Below the pieces are notes generated by a model. The model searched no databases. It worked only from the letters and a program-made list of their open reading frames with translations, and was not told the origin of the DNA. The position numbers were made by a program, and so were the translations under genes. From the NCBI GenBank assembly GCA_020847635.1, contig JADLBQ010000056.1, positions 1 to 64,000 on the forward strand: a DNA stretch of 64,000 nucleotides, given 5' to 3'. Source of the stretch: Bacteroidia bacterium (GTDB taxonomy: Bacteria > Bacteroidota > Bacteroidia > AKYH767-A > OLB10). Of the stretch, positions 10,002 to 20,479 are shown piece after piece. The first letter of the stretch is position 1, and each line of letters starts with the position of its first letter.

Positions 10002-11753
10002 ATGCCAGCATACGCTGATATAAGCGAAAAAATAAAAGCACGGTTCCCGGAAGCTGTTGTGAATGATCAGCAAACAAGTGATGAATTCCCGACCCTCTGG
10101 ATTGAAAAAAATCAGATTGTTTCTGTTCTTGGATTTCTGAAAAATGAACCCGGGCTCGACTTTCGGTTTCTATATGATTTAAGTGCGATTGACGAACAGG
10201 CTCGTAATAACAGACAGGGTCAGCCTGCCAGCATTTATACTCTTGTTTACCTGCTGTTTTCTTTTTCTCGAAATCAGTTTTTACGAATCAAAGCCGCACT
10301 GAATTCTGAAAAAGCTTCTGCTCCAACTATCACTTCAGTATGGCCATCAGCCAATTGGTACGAACGTGAAGTATTTGATATGTTCGGTATCAATTTTGAA
10401 GGTCACCCCCACCTTACCCGTATCCTGATGCCACACTATTGGGAAGGTTATCCATTGCAGAAAAAGCACCCGGCAAGAGCTACCGAAATGGGTAAATTTC
10501 AGCTTCCTGAGGAACAAATGCTGGCTCAACAGGATGTACTGCAATTTAAACCCGAAGACTGGGGCCTGACAGCCCGTTCCAGAACCAGTGATGAGTTTAT
10601 GTTTCTTAATCTGGGACCTCAGCATCCCGGTACACATGGTGTCCTCCGGTTGGTCCTGCAAATGGATGGTGAGTACATTGTTAATGTAGTTCCTGATATT
10701 GGTTTTCACCACAGAGGTGCTGAGAAAATGGGAGAAAGGCAGTCATGGCATACCTATATACCTTACACAGATCGTGTTGAATACCTCAGTGGAGTTCAGA
10801 ATAATCTGCCTTATGTTATGTCAGTTGAAAAAATGGGTGGAATTGAAAGTCCTGACAGAGCCAAAGTTATCCGGATCATGTTGTGCGAACTGTTTCGCAT
10901 TTCAAGCCATTTAGTTTGGTATGGAACTTTTGCTCAGGATTTGGGAATGATGACTCCGGTATTCCTTACGTTCTATGACAGGGAAAGGCTGTTCAGTATC
11001 ATTGAAGCAATCTGTGGTGACAGAATGCATCCAAACTGGTTTAGAATTGGCGGTGTTGCTCAGGATTTGCCAGAAGGCTGGGAAACTTTGGTTAAAGATT
11101 TCCTTAACTATTTCCCACCCAGGCTTAAAGAGTACGATAAGATGGTGATGAAAAATAGAATTTTCAAAGCCAGAACGGTTGGAATCGGAGTGTTCAATAC
11201 AGAAGAAGCAATTGAATGGGGAGTTACCGGACCGGGCCTGAGAGCTACCGGATTAGAATGGGATTTCAGAAAAAAGCAACCTTATTCCGGATATGATCAG
11301 TTTGAATTTGATGTCCCTGTAGCTGTTAACGGAGACTGTTATGACCGGGCTTGGGTTCATGTTGAAGAAATGAGACAAAGTATCAGAATCATTGAACAGT
11401 GCATGAAAAACATGCCTGCTGGTCCTTACAAATCGCATAATGCACTTACGACTCCTCCCGATAAAAAAAATACCATGTATGACATTGAAACACTTATCAA
11501 TCATTTTGTAAATGTAACCTGGGGACCAGTGATTGCTCCAACTGAAGGTTTTTGCAGTATTGAATCAAGTAAAGGCAATAACGGATATTATCTTGTGAGC
11601 GATGGTAGCACTACGTCTTACCGTACCCGTATTCGTACTCCCAGTTTCCCTCACATCCAGTTTGTTCCATATTACAGTAAAGGTTATACCATTGCAGACC
11701 TGATGGCAATTCTGGGTGGTGTTGACTTTGTTTTATCCGATATTGACCGATAA
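10002..11753 (+). CDS. nuoCD: NADH-quinone oxidoreductase fused subunit C/D
   Basis: One 583-residue protein contains the 30-kDa subunit (about residues 1-175; [18 protein letters not shown] and the PLQKKHP end) followed by the 49-kDa subunit (about residues 195-583; [15 protein letters not shown], the quinone-pocket His and GFHHRGAEK, and the end DFVLSDIDR). There is no stop or second start between them. The subunits form part of the peripheral arm and the quinone site. The fusion is known from enterobacteria and some Bacteroidota; many other genomes keep the genes apart. Confidence 0.97.
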   Translation: MPAYADISEKIKARFPEAVVNDQQTSDEFPTLWIEKNQIVSVLGFLKNEPGLDFRFLYDLSAIDEQARNNRQGQPASIYTLVYLLFSFSRNQFLRIKAALNSEKASAPTITSVWPSANWYEREVFDMFGINFEGHPHLTRILMPHYWEGYPLQKKHPARATEMGKFQLPEEQMLAQQDVLQFKPEDWGLTARSRTSDEFMFLNLGPQHPGTHGVLRLVLQMDGEYIVNVVPDIGFHHRGAEKMGERQSWHTYIPYTDRVEYLSGVQNNLPYVMSVEKMGGIESPDRAKVIRIMLCELFRISSHLVWYGTFAQDLGMMTPVFLTFYDRERLFSIIEAICGDRMHPNWFRIGGVAQDLPEGWETLVKDFLNYFPPRLKEYDKMVMKNRIFKARTVGIGVFNTEEAIEWGVTGPGLRATGLEWDFRKKQPYSGYDQFEFDVPVAVNGDCYDRAWVHVEEMRQSIRIIEQCMKNMPAGPYKSHNALTTPPDKKNTMYDIETLINHFVNVTWGPVIAPTEGFCSIESSKGNNGYYLVSDGSTTSYRTRIRTPSFPHIQFVPYYSKGYTIADLMAILGGVDFVLSDIDR

Positions 11754-11765
11754 ATATTTAATTGA

Positions 11766-12245
11766 ATGGCTAAAGAAAAAGTGGTCTCTGACGAAGCAAA
11801 AAAGGAAATAGAAAAGCTGTTTCATCACCTGCCTCATAAGCAGGCTGCCTGCATTGATGCTCTGAAAATTGTTCAGAAATACAACCGTTGGGTTTCTGAC
11901 CAGGCACTTGAGGAACTGGCCCCGATCCTGGAAATGAGTCCTAATGAAATTGACAGCGTTGCTACCTTTTACAATATCATTTTCAGAAAGCCAGTTGGCC
12001 GGCATGTAATCTTTTTGTGCAATAGCGTTAGTTGCTGGATTATGGGATATGAGGATATCAGAAAGGCAATAAAGGAAAAACTTCAAATTGATTTCGGAAT
12101 GACAACAAAAGATAACCGGTTTACTTTTTTGCCAATTCCGTGCCTGGGAACATGCGACCATGCTCCCGCATTGATTATTGATGAAGATTTATACCGGGAT
12201 TTAAAACCTGCTCAGTTAGATGAAATCCTGGCTAAATATGAATAA
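11766..12245 (+). CDS. nuoE: NADH-quinone oxidoreductase subunit E
   Basis: NuoE is a thioredoxin-fold protein that holds the [2Fe-2S] cluster N1a next to NuoF. The ligands appear as Cys85 and Cys90 (C-x4-C) and Cys126 and Cys130 (C-x3-C, PCLGTCDHAP). The 159-residue length is normal. It follows nuoCD by 12 bases and precedes nuoF by 5 bases. Its presence shows that the complex has the NADH-oxidising module, unlike the shorter complexes of some Bacteroidota. Confidence 0.96.
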   Translation: MAKEKVVSDEAKKEIEKLFHHLPHKQAACIDALKIVQKYNRWVSDQALEELAPILEMSPNEIDSVATFYNIIFRKPVGRHVIFLCNSVSCWIMGYEDIRKAIKEKLQIDFGMTTKDNRFTFLPIPCLGTCDHAPALIIDEDLYRDLKPAQLDEILAKYE

Positions 12246-12250
12246 ACTGA

Positions 12251-13528
12251 ATGGAAAGGCCCTTAACACAACATATTAAAAAAGACGGAACACCGCTGTC
12301 GCTCAAAGAGTATGAAGCAACCGGTGGCTACGAGGGTTTGAAAAAGGCACTGAAAATGACTCCTGCTGAAGTGATGAATTTAGTTAAGGATTCAAAACTT
12401 CGTGGTCGTGGAGGTGCCGGATTTCCAACCGGAATGAAATGGAGTTTTGTTCCAATGGGTGAAGATGCCCCAACCCTTAAATATATTGTGGCTAATGGTG
12501 ATGAAATGGAGCCCGGAACCTTTAAAGACAGACTGCTCATTGAAGGAAACCCGCATCAGTTAATAGAAGGAATGATAATCAGCGGCTTTGCAATTGGTGC
12601 AAGTATGAGTTATATCTTTTTAAGATGGGCTTATCACGAAGCTGCCAGACGGGTACTTGTTGCGTTAGATGAAGCTTACAGGGCAGGTTATCTGGGCAAA
12701 AATATTCTAGGAAGTTCTTACTCCGTTGATATGGAGTTACATACCAGTGTGGGAAGATATATCTGTGGTGAAGAAACAGCTTTGTTAAACGCCCTTGAAG
12801 GAAAGCGTGCAAACCCAAGAAACAAACCTCCCTTTCCGCAAGTAAGCGGGCTTTTTGGCAAACCTACGATTGTGAATAATGTTGAAACTTATTGTAATGT
12901 CCCTCATATTTTGACTAAGGGCGCTCAGTGGTACATGTCAATCAGTAAATCAGAAGGAGGCGGAGGAACAAAACTGTACGGGGCCAGCGGGAAAGTAAAA
13001 CGCCCTGCTATTTGGGAACTTCCGCTCGGAACAACACTCGGTGAGATTATTGAAGAATATGCTGGAGGAATGCAGGATGGCTATAAACTCAGAGGTCTCT
13101 TGCCGGGTGGTGCATCTACCGACTTCCTTACACCCGAACACCTGAATATTAAAATGGATTTTGAAGAAGTTGCAAAAGCCGGAAGCCGGATGGGAACCGG
13201 AACTATTATTGTTATGGATGACAAAACCTGCCCGGTCGGAATGTGTCTGAACCTTGAACAATTCTTTGCCCAGGAATCCTGCGGATGGTGCACACCTTGC
13301 CGGGAAGGATTACCCTGGACTGCCAAGATCTTAATGGCACTGGAAGAAGGAAAGGGAAGACCTGAAGATATTGGACATCTGACTTTCCAGACCCATTACA
13401 ATGCACCCGGTAATACATTTTGTGCATTGGCACCCGGTGCTATGGAGCCCTTGCAAAGTGCATTAAAGTACTTCAGAGAAGATTTTGATGAGCATATTAA
13501 TTCACATCGCTGTAAGTATCATAACTGA
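12251..13528 (+). CDS. nuoF: NADH-quinone oxidoreductase subunit F
   Basis: NuoF binds NADH and FMN and carries the [4Fe-4S] cluster N3. The FMN/NADH-binding GRGGAGFPTGMKW is at about residues 52-64, the GEETALLNALEG segment at 163-174, and the cluster ligands are Cys334, Cys337, Cys340 (CGWCTPCREG) and Cys380. The 425-residue length is standard. It lies between nuoE and nuoG in the operon. Confidence 0.97.
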   Translation: MERPLTQHIKKDGTPLSLKEYEATGGYEGLKKALKMTPAEVMNLVKDSKLRGRGGAGFPTGMKWSFVPMGEDAPTLKYIVANGDEMEPGTFKDRLLIEGNPHQLIEGMIISGFAIGASMSYIFLRWAYHEAARRVLVALDEAYRAGYLGKNILGSSYSVDMELHTSVGRYICGEETALLNALEGKRANPRNKPPFPQVSGLFGKPTIVNNVETYCNVPHILTKGAQWYMSISKSEGGGGTKLYGASGKVKRPAIWELPLGTTLGEIIEEYAGGMQDGYKLRGLLPGGASTDFLTPEHLNIKMDFEEVAKAGSRMGTGTIIVMDDKTCPVGMCLNLEQFFAQESCGWCTPCREGLPWTAKILMALEEGKGRPEDIGHLTFQTHYNAPGNTFCALAPGAMEPLQSALKYFREDFDEHINSHRCKYHN

Positions 13529-13552
13529 TTGCAGCATATAAACTTTTAAGCT

Positions 13553-16201
13553 ATGGCTAAAATATATATTGACAACAAAGAATACCAGGTTCCTGACGGG
13601 AAGAACATGCTCGAAGCATGTTTGTCACTCGGAAAAGACCTGACCTATTTCTGTTGGCATCCGGCCATGCACTCGGTAGGTGCCTGCCGCCAGTGTGCAG
13701 TAACAGCTTTCCGTGATGAAAATGATACCAAGGGCCGGATTGTAATGGCTTGTATGCTCGATGCCAATGAAGGAACAAGAATTTCGATTGATGACCAGAA
13801 AGCAAAAGATTTCAGGGCAGGCAATATCGAAGCATTAATGATTAATCATCCACATGATTGTCCAGTATGTGATGAAGGTGGAGAATGTCACCTGCAGGAT
13901 ATGACCGTAATGAGCGGACATAATTACAGGCGTTACCGGTTTAAGAAAAGAACGCATATGAACCAGGATTTAGGTCCGTTCATCAATCATGAAATGAACC
14001 GGTGCATTCAATGTTACCGGTGTGTCAGGTTCTATAATGATTATGCGGGAGGCAAGGATTTTGGTGTTTTTGCCTCAGCCGGCAGGGTCTATTTTGGAAG
14101 AAGTGAACCCGGTACCCTCGAAAATGAGTTTAGTGGTAACCTGGTAGAAGTTTGTCCGACTGGTGTTTTTACCGATAAGACCTTGCGCAAACACTTTACC
14201 CGTAAATGGGATCTGACCAGCGCACCTTCAATTTGTCATCAGTGTTCTGTCGGATGTAATACCCTGGCTTCAGAAAGATACGGTGGCCTGCGCAGAATCA
14301 TGAGCCGTTTCAACGGTGACGTTAATGGCTACTTCCTCTGTGACAGAGGCCGTTTCGGGTATGAATATGTCAATGATGAAAAGCGGTTAACCCGGGCTGC
14401 TCAGAAAAACACTACTTCAGTTTCAGATGTATTAACATCGGTTAAAGCCCATATAGCATCCAGGCCAAAGATGATTGGAATTGGCTCACCAAGAGCTTCA
14501 CTTGAATCGAATTTTATGCTGAAGCAACTGGTCGGAGCTGAAAATTTTTATAATGGAATTCCTGCTAATGAGCATTCAGCTGTTAACACCGTTCTTCATG
14601 TTTTACAACATGGAAACGTAAGGACGCCTTCGCTTAAAGAAATTGAAACGTATGATACAGTCTTTGTACTGGGTGAAGATGTAACCAATACAGCTCCGAT
14701 GATTGCATTGGGGCTTCGGCAAACTGTAAAAACACTACCCCGTGAAAAAGCCTATGCACTGAAAATTCAACATTGGAATGATGCGGCTATCCGTGAGGTT
14801 GTTCAGGATGATAAAGGGCCTTTCTTTATTGCCACTCCGAATACCACCAGACTTGAAGAAATTGCAACTTCGGTTTACCATGGTAATACGGCTAACCTGG
14901 TTGAAACAGCAAAGCAAATTGAAGCAGCCATTAAATCTGGAGGCTGGAGCCAGGATTCGGACTTTGTTAACCAGGCAGCAAAAGCACTTGCCGGATCAAA
15001 AAAACCTTTGATTGTTTCAGGAACCGGATTGCTGAGCTGTGAAATTATTCAGTGTGCAGCCAATATTGCCGGTGTATTAAAAGCTGCAAGTAAAGATGTT
15101 GGCCTGGTTTACTCAGTCCCAGAAGCCAATTCAATGGGTATGGCCATGCTGGGAACTGCCGGTTCACTTGATGATGCTGTTAAGAGAACAGCAACTGAAG
15201 ACAATATGACTGCGGTAATTCTTGAAACAGATGTTTTTTACCGTACAGACAGGAAATCAGCTTCAGCATTTCTGAAGAATTGCAATAAGAAAATTTTACT
15301 TGACACAACAGAAAATGAAACTACTCCTGAAGCAGATTTTATTTTACCGGCTGGAACGTTTGCTGAGTCCGATGGTACTCTGGTGAACAATGAAGGCCGT
15401 GCACAACGCTATTATCAGGTGTTTAAACCGAATAATGAGATGAGAAGCAGTTGGGCCTGGCTGGATATGTTAATCCATCAGTCGGATGAAGCTCGACCCT
15501 TTGATGCCATTGTTGCTGAAATGACAGATGCCCTGGCGGTCTTTAGCAAAATAAAAGACCTTGCACCAGCTGCAAATTTCAGGATTGGAACTCAGAAAAT
15601 TCCAAGACAAACTCATCGTTTCAGCGGCAGAACTTCCATTGATGCTGCAATAGATGTGCATGAACCCAAACCTCCGGTTGATGCAGATTCACCGATGAGC
15701 TATACCATGGAGGGTTTTCATGGCAAGCAGCCATCCGCTGATATTACTTACTTCTGGGCACCCGGCTGGAATTCGGTTCAATCAATTAATAAATACCAGA
15801 TTGAAGTAGGCGGCCCGTTACATGGAGGAAATCCAGGAGTGAGGCTGATTGAACCCGGTGAAAACGGTAAAGCCGCGTTTAAGGAAGTATACAAGATACC
15901 AAAAGCCGGTGCAGTTGAAATTTTGCCATTGTGGAATATTTTCGGTTCAGGCGAACTGAGTTCGAAAAGCCAGGCAGTTGCAAAGCGGGTTCCGGTTGCT
16001 TCGGTTGTGCTTTCTGAACAGACATTGGAAAAGGTACACCATAAGGGAGCTGAACAAATTACAGTTCAGGGCAATTTTGAGGTAACACTACCGATACGAA
16101 TTGATAACAGCCTTCCGGCAGATGTGGTATTACTTCCCTATGGGGCCAATGAAACGAAAGGATTTCACTTCCCTTTTTACGGGTATATTAAAAGTGAGTA
16201 A
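13553..16201 (+). CDS. nuoG: NADH-quinone oxidoreductase subunit G
   Basis: NuoG is the largest subunit of the peripheral arm and holds several iron-sulfur clusters. The N-terminal [2Fe-2S] ligands are Cys34, Cys45, Cys48 and Cys67. Next come HDCPVCDEGGECHLQD (one His and three Cys, cluster N5), CIQCYRC with a later Cys in VEVCPTG (N4), and CHQCSVGC with a fourth Cys in FLCDRGR, which is the extra N7 set found in only some bacteria. The rest is a molybdopterin-oxidoreductase-like fold. Length 882 residues. Confidence 0.96.
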   Translation: MAKIYIDNKEYQVPDGKNMLEACLSLGKDLTYFCWHPAMHSVGACRQCAVTAFRDENDTKGRIVMACMLDANEGTRISIDDQKAKDFRAGNIEALMINHPHDCPVCDEGGECHLQDMTVMSGHNYRRYRFKKRTHMNQDLGPFINHEMNRCIQCYRCVRFYNDYAGGKDFGVFASAGRVYFGRSEPGTLENEFSGNLVEVCPTGVFTDKTLRKHFTRKWDLTSAPSICHQCSVGCNTLASERYGGLRRIMSRFNGDVNGYFLCDRGRFGYEYVNDEKRLTRAAQKNTTSVSDVLTSVKAHIASRPKMIGIGSPRASLESNFMLKQLVGAENFYNGIPANEHSAVNTVLHVLQHGNVRTPSLKEIETYDTVFVLGEDVTNTAPMIALGLRQTVKTLPREKAYALKIQHWNDAAIREVVQDDKGPFFIATPNTTRLEEIATSVYHGNTANLVETAKQIEAAIKSGGWSQDSDFVNQAAKALAGSKKPLIVSGTGLLSCEIIQCAANIAGVLKAASKDVGLVYSVPEANSMGMAMLGTAGSLDDAVKRTATEDNMTAVILETDVFYRTDRKSASAFLKNCNKKILLDTTENETTPEADFILPAGTFAESDGTLVNNEGRAQRYYQVFKPNNEMRSSWAWLDMLIHQSDEARPFDAIVAEMTDALAVFSKIKDLAPAANFRIGTQKIPRQTHRFSGRTSIDAAIDVHEPKPPVDADSPMSYTMEGFHGKQPSADITYFWAPGWNSVQSINKYQIEVGGPLHGGNPGVRLIEPGENGKAAFKEVYKIPKAGAVEILPLWNIFGSGELSSKSQAVAKRVPVASVVLSEQTLEKVHHKGAEQITVQGNFEVTLPIRIDNSLPADVVLLPYGANETKGFHFPFYGYIKSE

Positions 16202-16222
16202 AAGTTATATAAAAAGGATAAT

Positions 16223-17179
16223 ATGAACCAAACCTTGATGCAGATACTAATCATAGCCGGTGTGTTACTCGGAACAGTAACAATCGCAGCAGGGCTGATT
16301 TATGTTGAAAGAAAAATGCTGGCTGTCTGGCAACAAAGGCTAGGACCTAACCGGGTCGGGCCATTTGGTATTTTCCAGGTTCTGGCTGATATGGTTAAAA
16401 TCTTTTTTAAGGAAGACTGGATTCCATCATTTGTGGATAAGAAAGTCTTCATTATTGCTCCAACTATCATCATGTTGAGTGTCTTAATGAGTTTTGCAAT
16501 TGTTCCGTTTGCCCCCGGAATTGTTGTTGCAGATCTGAATATAGGGCTGCTATTTTTTCTGGCTATGTCATCTTTGGGAGCTTATACCATTGTATTGTCA
16601 GGCTGGGCTTCGAATAATAAGTATTCATTGTTAGGAGGAGTTCGCGGAGCTGCTCAAATGATTTCTTATGAAGTATTTATGGGATTATCGCTGATGGGAG
16701 TAGTCATTCAGGCAGGCTCCTTCAATATGACAGAAATTGTGAATGCTCAACAAGGTATGTGGTTTGTTATTCCGCAGTTTATTGGGTTTATTATATTCCT
16801 GATTGCCGGAGTTGCAGAAACACACCGTCTTCCTTTTGATCTTCCGGAAGCAGAAAGTGAGCTGATTGCCGGATTCCATTCCGAATATTCAGGAATGAAA
16901 TTCGGAATGTTTTTCGTTGGTGAATACCTCGGTATCACCCTAGTATCTTCTCTGATTACTGTATTGTTTTTTGGTGGTTGGCTTGGGCCGGCTTTTCTTC
17001 CGCCAATCATCTGGTTTCTGATGAAGATGTTTGTCTTTATCTTATTTTTTATTTTGTTAAGAGCAACCTTACCCCGGCCACGTTATGATCAGTTGATGAG
17101 TTATGGCTGGAAATTTTTGTTGCCGCTATCCTTATTAAATGTTCTGGTTACCGGAGCTATTGTCTTATTTAACAATTAA
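16223..17179 (+). CDS. nuoH: NADH-quinone oxidoreductase subunit H
   Basis: NuoH is the membrane subunit that forms much of the quinone cavity. The 318-residue protein has about eight helices and the conserved segments [21 protein letters not shown], the charged loop with [12 protein letters not shown], and [21 protein letters not shown], whose acidic residues link quinone reduction to proton pumping. It follows nuoG by 21 bases. Confidence 0.97.
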   Translation: MNQTLMQILIIAGVLLGTVTIAAGLIYVERKMLAVWQQRLGPNRVGPFGIFQVLADMVKIFFKEDWIPSFVDKKVFIIAPTIIMLSVLMSFAIVPFAPGIVVADLNIGLLFFLAMSSLGAYTIVLSGWASNNKYSLLGGVRGAAQMISYEVFMGLSLMGVVIQAGSFNMTEIVNAQQGMWFVIPQFIGFIIFLIAGVAETHRLPFDLPEAESELIAGFHSEYSGMKFGMFFVGEYLGITLVSSLITVLFFGGWLGPAFLPPIIWFLMKMFVFILFFILLRATLPRPRYDQLMSYGWKFLLPLSLLNVLVTGAIVLFNN

Positions 17180-17190
17180 ATCATGGAGTT

Positions 17191-17706
17191 ATGTTAAGCA
17201 GTCTTCGTTCTCTCTGGATGGTATTTCTGAAAATGTTCAGTAAAAGGGTGACAATAAAATACCCTGAGGAGAAGCCCTATCTACCACCTCGTTGGCGGGG
17301 ACGGATTGTGCTTACCCGTGACCCCGATCAGAATGAACGGTGTGTTGCCTGTAATCTCTGTGCTGCAGCCTGCCCAACCGATTGTATTTCACTTCAGGCA
17401 ACTGAAGATGAAAACGGAAGAAGGTATCCGGAGTTTTTCAGAATTAACTTTTCAAGATGTATATTTTGTGGCTTCTGCGAAGATGCCTGCCCCACTTATG
17501 CCATTCAGTTGGTTCCGGATTTTGAAATGGGAGAATATAACCGTCAGAATCTGGTCTATGAGAAAGACGATCTTCTGATTAATGGAATGGGCAAGTATCA
17601 TGGATACAGTTATTATGAGCAGGCTGGTGTGGCGGTCGGAGTTAAACCAAAGGGTGGTGGCGAACATGAGAGCCTACCGGTGGATATCAGAACCTTACTA
17701 CCTTAA
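17191..17706 (+). CDS. nuoI: NADH-quinone oxidoreductase subunit I
   Basis: NuoI carries the two [4Fe-4S] clusters N6a and N6b. The ligands are Cys51, Cys54, Cys57, Cys61 and Cys90, Cys93, Cys96, Cys100, each followed by Pro as in the ferredoxin pattern. The 171-residue protein has an amphipathic N-terminal stretch that lies on the membrane. Gene order (H, I, J) is standard. Confidence 0.97.
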   Translation: MLSSLRSLWMVFLKMFSKRVTIKYPEEKPYLPPRWRGRIVLTRDPDQNERCVACNLCAAACPTDCISLQATEDENGRRYPEFFRINFSRCIFCGFCEDACPTYAIQLVPDFEMGEYNRQNLVYEKDDLLINGMGKYHGYSYYEQAGVAVGVKPKGGGEHESLPVDIRTLLP

Positions 17707-17724
17707 GCAGATTAAAACAAACAA

Positions 17725-18264
17725 ATGAGTATAATTTTCTACCTCGCCTCACTGATTGCTTTTGTTTCAACCGCGATGGTTGTTACAAGAAAGAATGCCG
17801 TTCATGCCCTGCTGTACCTGATTGTGTCCTTGCTGGCAGTCAGTGTGATCTTCTTTATTTCAGGAGCACCCTTCGTGGCTGCGCTTGAAGTTATTGTTTA
17901 TGCCGGGGCAATTATGGTCTTATTCCTCTTCGGAATCATGATGCTAAACCTCGGAAAAGACAGTGCTGATGCTGAAGCAAAACTGCTTAGCCCGAGAGCA
18001 TGGATACTGCCGGCAATCTTATGTATGGTGTTACTGGCTGAACTGAGCTATGTATTCTTTTTGCATGATAGCAGCACGGGAGGAACGGTTCGGTTAATTG
18101 ATGCTAAAGAAGTTTCTGATTCTTTATTTGGAAGATATGTACTTGCTGTTGAACTTACCGGCATACTGTTGATGGCCGGGATAGTCGGAGCCTATCATAT
18201 CGGTAAGGAAAAGAGAAAAGAATACCATCGTTATTTACAAGTAAACGAAGAAGAACATGAATGA
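17725..18264 (+). CDS. nuoJ: NADH-quinone oxidoreductase subunit J
   Basis: A 179-residue membrane protein with five hydrophobic segments. The family motif EVIVYAGAIMVLFLFGIMMLN, with the conserved Tyr and a pi-bulge region in TM3, is present. NuoJ lies between the quinone pocket and the antiporter-like subunits. It overlaps nuoK by eight bases, which suggests translational coupling. Confidence 0.96.
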   Translation: MSIIFYLASLIAFVSTAMVVTRKNAVHALLYLIVSLLAVSVIFFISGAPFVAALEVIVYAGAIMVLFLFGIMMLNLGKDSADAEAKLLSPRAWILPAILCMVLLAELSYVFFLHDSSTGGTVRLIDAKEVSDSLFGRYVLAVELTGILLMAGIVGAYHIGKEKRKEYHRYLQVNEEEHE

Positions 18265-18565
18265 ACTGCCGCTTAATGTCGGATTATTACTTTCCGGATT
18301 GTTGTTTCTGACTGGGCTGCTAGGCGTCCTGATCAGACGGAATATTTTATTTATGCTGATGAGTGTTGAAATTATGTTTAATGCTGCAGCACTGGCTTTC
18401 GTTATGGCCGGTGCTCATCATGGTCAGCCAGATGGTCAGGTTATGCTGATTTTTATTCTGGCAATGGCTGCTGCTGAAGTAGCTGTCGGGTTAGCACTGA
18501 TCCTGCAGATGTTCCGCCAGAAACGAACGGTAGATTCAGATAACTTAAATCAACTTAGAGATTAA
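18257..18565 (+). CDS. nuoK: NADH-quinone oxidoreductase subunit K
   Basis: A 102-residue protein with three membrane helices. Both conserved glutamates of the family are visible: one in MSVEIMFNAAAL (TM2) and one in AMAAAEVAVGLAL (TM3). Related to MrpC of cation antiporters. It overlaps nuoJ and lies 15 bases before nuoL. Confidence 0.96.
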   Translation: MNELPLNVGLLLSGLLFLTGLLGVLIRRNILFMLMSVEIMFNAAALAFVMAGAHHGQPDGQVMLIFILAMAAAEVAVGLALILQMFRQKRTVDSDNLNQLRD

Positions 18566-18580
18566 CCGAAATCAGAACGT

Positions 18581-20479
18581 ATGGGAATTTCAACAACACT
18601 CTGGCTGATTCCTTTCTTCCCTATGATTGGATATTTATTCCTGGCATTATGGGGTAAAAAGATTCAGCGAAGTATGGTACCGGTTATTGGTACCGGTGTG
18701 ATAGGTTTATCTGCACTCATTACACTGGTAACCGGATTTAACTTCCTTACCGGGCAGCCAGCCGGTACTGTTATTGAACAACATCTGTGGACCTGGTTCC
18801 GTATTGGAAATTTTCATCCTGAAATTACCCTTCACCTGGATGCCCTCTCACTGACCTTTATCTTCGTAATCACCTTTGTTGGATTCTTTATTCATCTGTT
18901 CTCTGCTGAATATATGAAAGACGATGAAGGCTATTCCCGATTCTTTGCATATATGAATCTGTTTGTCTTCAGCATGTTGATTTTGGTGATGGCAAATGAC
19001 CTGTTACTGCTCTACCTGGGTTGGGAGGGTGTCGGATTGTGTAGTTTTCTGCTGATTGGATTTTACTACGGTGATAAGAAGGATGCCGAGAAGAATGCTT
19101 ACGCTGCCCGTAAATCGTTTCTTGTTACACGGATCGGAGATACGTCAATGATTCTTGGATTCTTCCTGTTGGTAAAAAGTTTTAATACACTTAACATTGC
19201 TGAAATTTTAGCATCTGCTCCTGCTGCCTGGGAAGTAGATGGTCAGCTTGCATTCTGGGCTGCACTCCTGTTACTTGGAGGTGCTTTAGGAAAATCAGCT
19301 CAGCTTCCCTTGCAAACCTGGCTTCCTGATGCCATGGCCGGCCCTTCTCCGGTTAGCGCCCTGATTCATGCTGCTACAATGGTGACTGCCGGTGTTTACC
19401 TGCTTGCCAGAACGCATGTGTTATTTGAAATTGCACCATCAGTTCAGTTCTTGGTTGCAGTTATTGGTGCTGCTACCTTGTTTATTGCTTCCTGCAGTGC
19501 TTTGTTTCAGAATGATATTAAACGGGTTCTGGCCTATTCAACCATTAGCCAGATTGGTTATATGTTTCTGGCTTGTGGTGTGGGGGCATGGTCAGCCGGG
19601 GTGTTTCATTTTATGATTCATGCGTTCTTTAAAGCACTTCTCTTTTTAGGAGCAGGTGCAGTCATCCTGGCATTACACCACGAACAGGATATGTTTAAAA
19701 TGGGAGGATTGAGAAAAAAACTGCCGGTTGTCTTCTGGACTTTTGTGTTTGGCTCGGGGGCACTGGCTTCCATTCCCCTGATTACAGCCGGTTTTTACAG
19801 TAAAGATGCCATCCTCTGGTATTCCTTTGCAAGTGTTAAAGGGAGTACATGGTTATGGTTAGCGGGTACGGTTTCTGCTTTTCTTACAGCCCTTTATACG
19901 TTTAGAATGGTATTTCTGACTTTTTACGGGAACCAGAAAACAGAAGTGTCGCATCAACCCGGATTGGCGATTAAAGTGCCGTTAATTGTTTTGGGAGTAT
20001 TGTCGCTGCTTGCAGGATTTATGGAGCTTCCTCATAATTTTGGTCACTTTACACCTTTCAGCGATTTTCTGAATTCGGTATTACCTACTGCAGAACTTGT
20101 TTCATCTCCTGCACTAGGTGAAGCGGTGTTGCAGGCTGTAGCGGGTGTGCTGGCATTGCTGGGTGTTTTTATTGCCTGGAAAAGATACGGAGATCCGGCA
20201 AAAGCAATTCAGCAGCCGGAATTGAAAGGCCTGGCCGGATTCTTTTATAACGGATGGGATTTTGATAAACTCTACGATTCTCTTATTGTAAAACCATTGG
20301 TGTGGCTGGCTAAGATTGATCCTCATGATTTTGTTGATTATATCTACAAAGGAGTCGGTAAAGTAAACCTTGCATTTAATGCATCACTGAGTAGTTCGCA
20401 GAACGGAAAATTGAGAATTTACCTGTTTGGACTTGGAATGGGGGCATTTGTTATCCTGACAATTATATTAGCCTTATGA
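18581..20479 (+). CDS. nuoL: NADH-quinone oxidoreductase subunit L
   Basis: NuoL is the distal antiporter-like proton-pumping subunit with a long lateral helix at its C-terminus. The 632-residue protein shows the key Glu in LLLYLGWEGVGLCSF, the key Lys in GALGKSAQLPLQTWLPDAM and the PSPVSALIHAATMVTAG motif of TM8. The C-terminal amphipathic helix and last membrane anchor are at about residues 540-632. Its stop overlaps nuoM by four bases. Confidence 0.97.
   Translation: MGISTTLWLIPFFPMIGYLFLALWGKKIQRSMVPVIGTGVIGLSALITLVTGFNFLTGQPAGTVIEQHLWTWFRIGNFHPEITLHLDALSLTFIFVITFVGFFIHLFSAEYMKDDEGYSRFFAYMNLFVFSMLILVMANDLLLLYLGWEGVGLCSFLLIGFYYGDKKDAEKNAYAARKSFLVTRIGDTSMILGFFLLVKSFNTLNIAEILASAPAAWEVDGQLAFWAALLLLGGALGKSAQLPLQTWLPDAMAGPSPVSALIHAATMVTAGVYLLARTHVLFEIAPSVQFLVAVIGAATLFIASCSALFQNDIKRVLAYSTISQIGYMFLACGVGAWSAGVFHFMIHAFFKALLFLGAGAVILALHHEQDMFKMGGLRKKLPVVFWTFVFGSGALASIPLITAGFYSKDAILWYSFASVKGSTWLWLAGTVSAFLTALYTFRMVFLTFYGNQKTEVSHQPGLAIKVPLIVLGVLSLLAGFMELPHNFGHFTPFSDFLNSVLPTAELVSSPALGEAVLQAVAGVLALLGVFIAWKRYGDPAKAIQQPELKGLAGFFYNGWDFDKLYDSLIVKPLVWLAKIDPHDFVDYIYKGVGKVNLAFNASLSSSQNGKLRIYLFGLGMGAFVILTIILAL

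Noticed and set aside
11733-12161. Open frame of 142 codons on the minus strand, antisense to nuoE
   Set aside because: It lies fully within a clear nuo gene and has no family features; a shadow of nuoE codon use.
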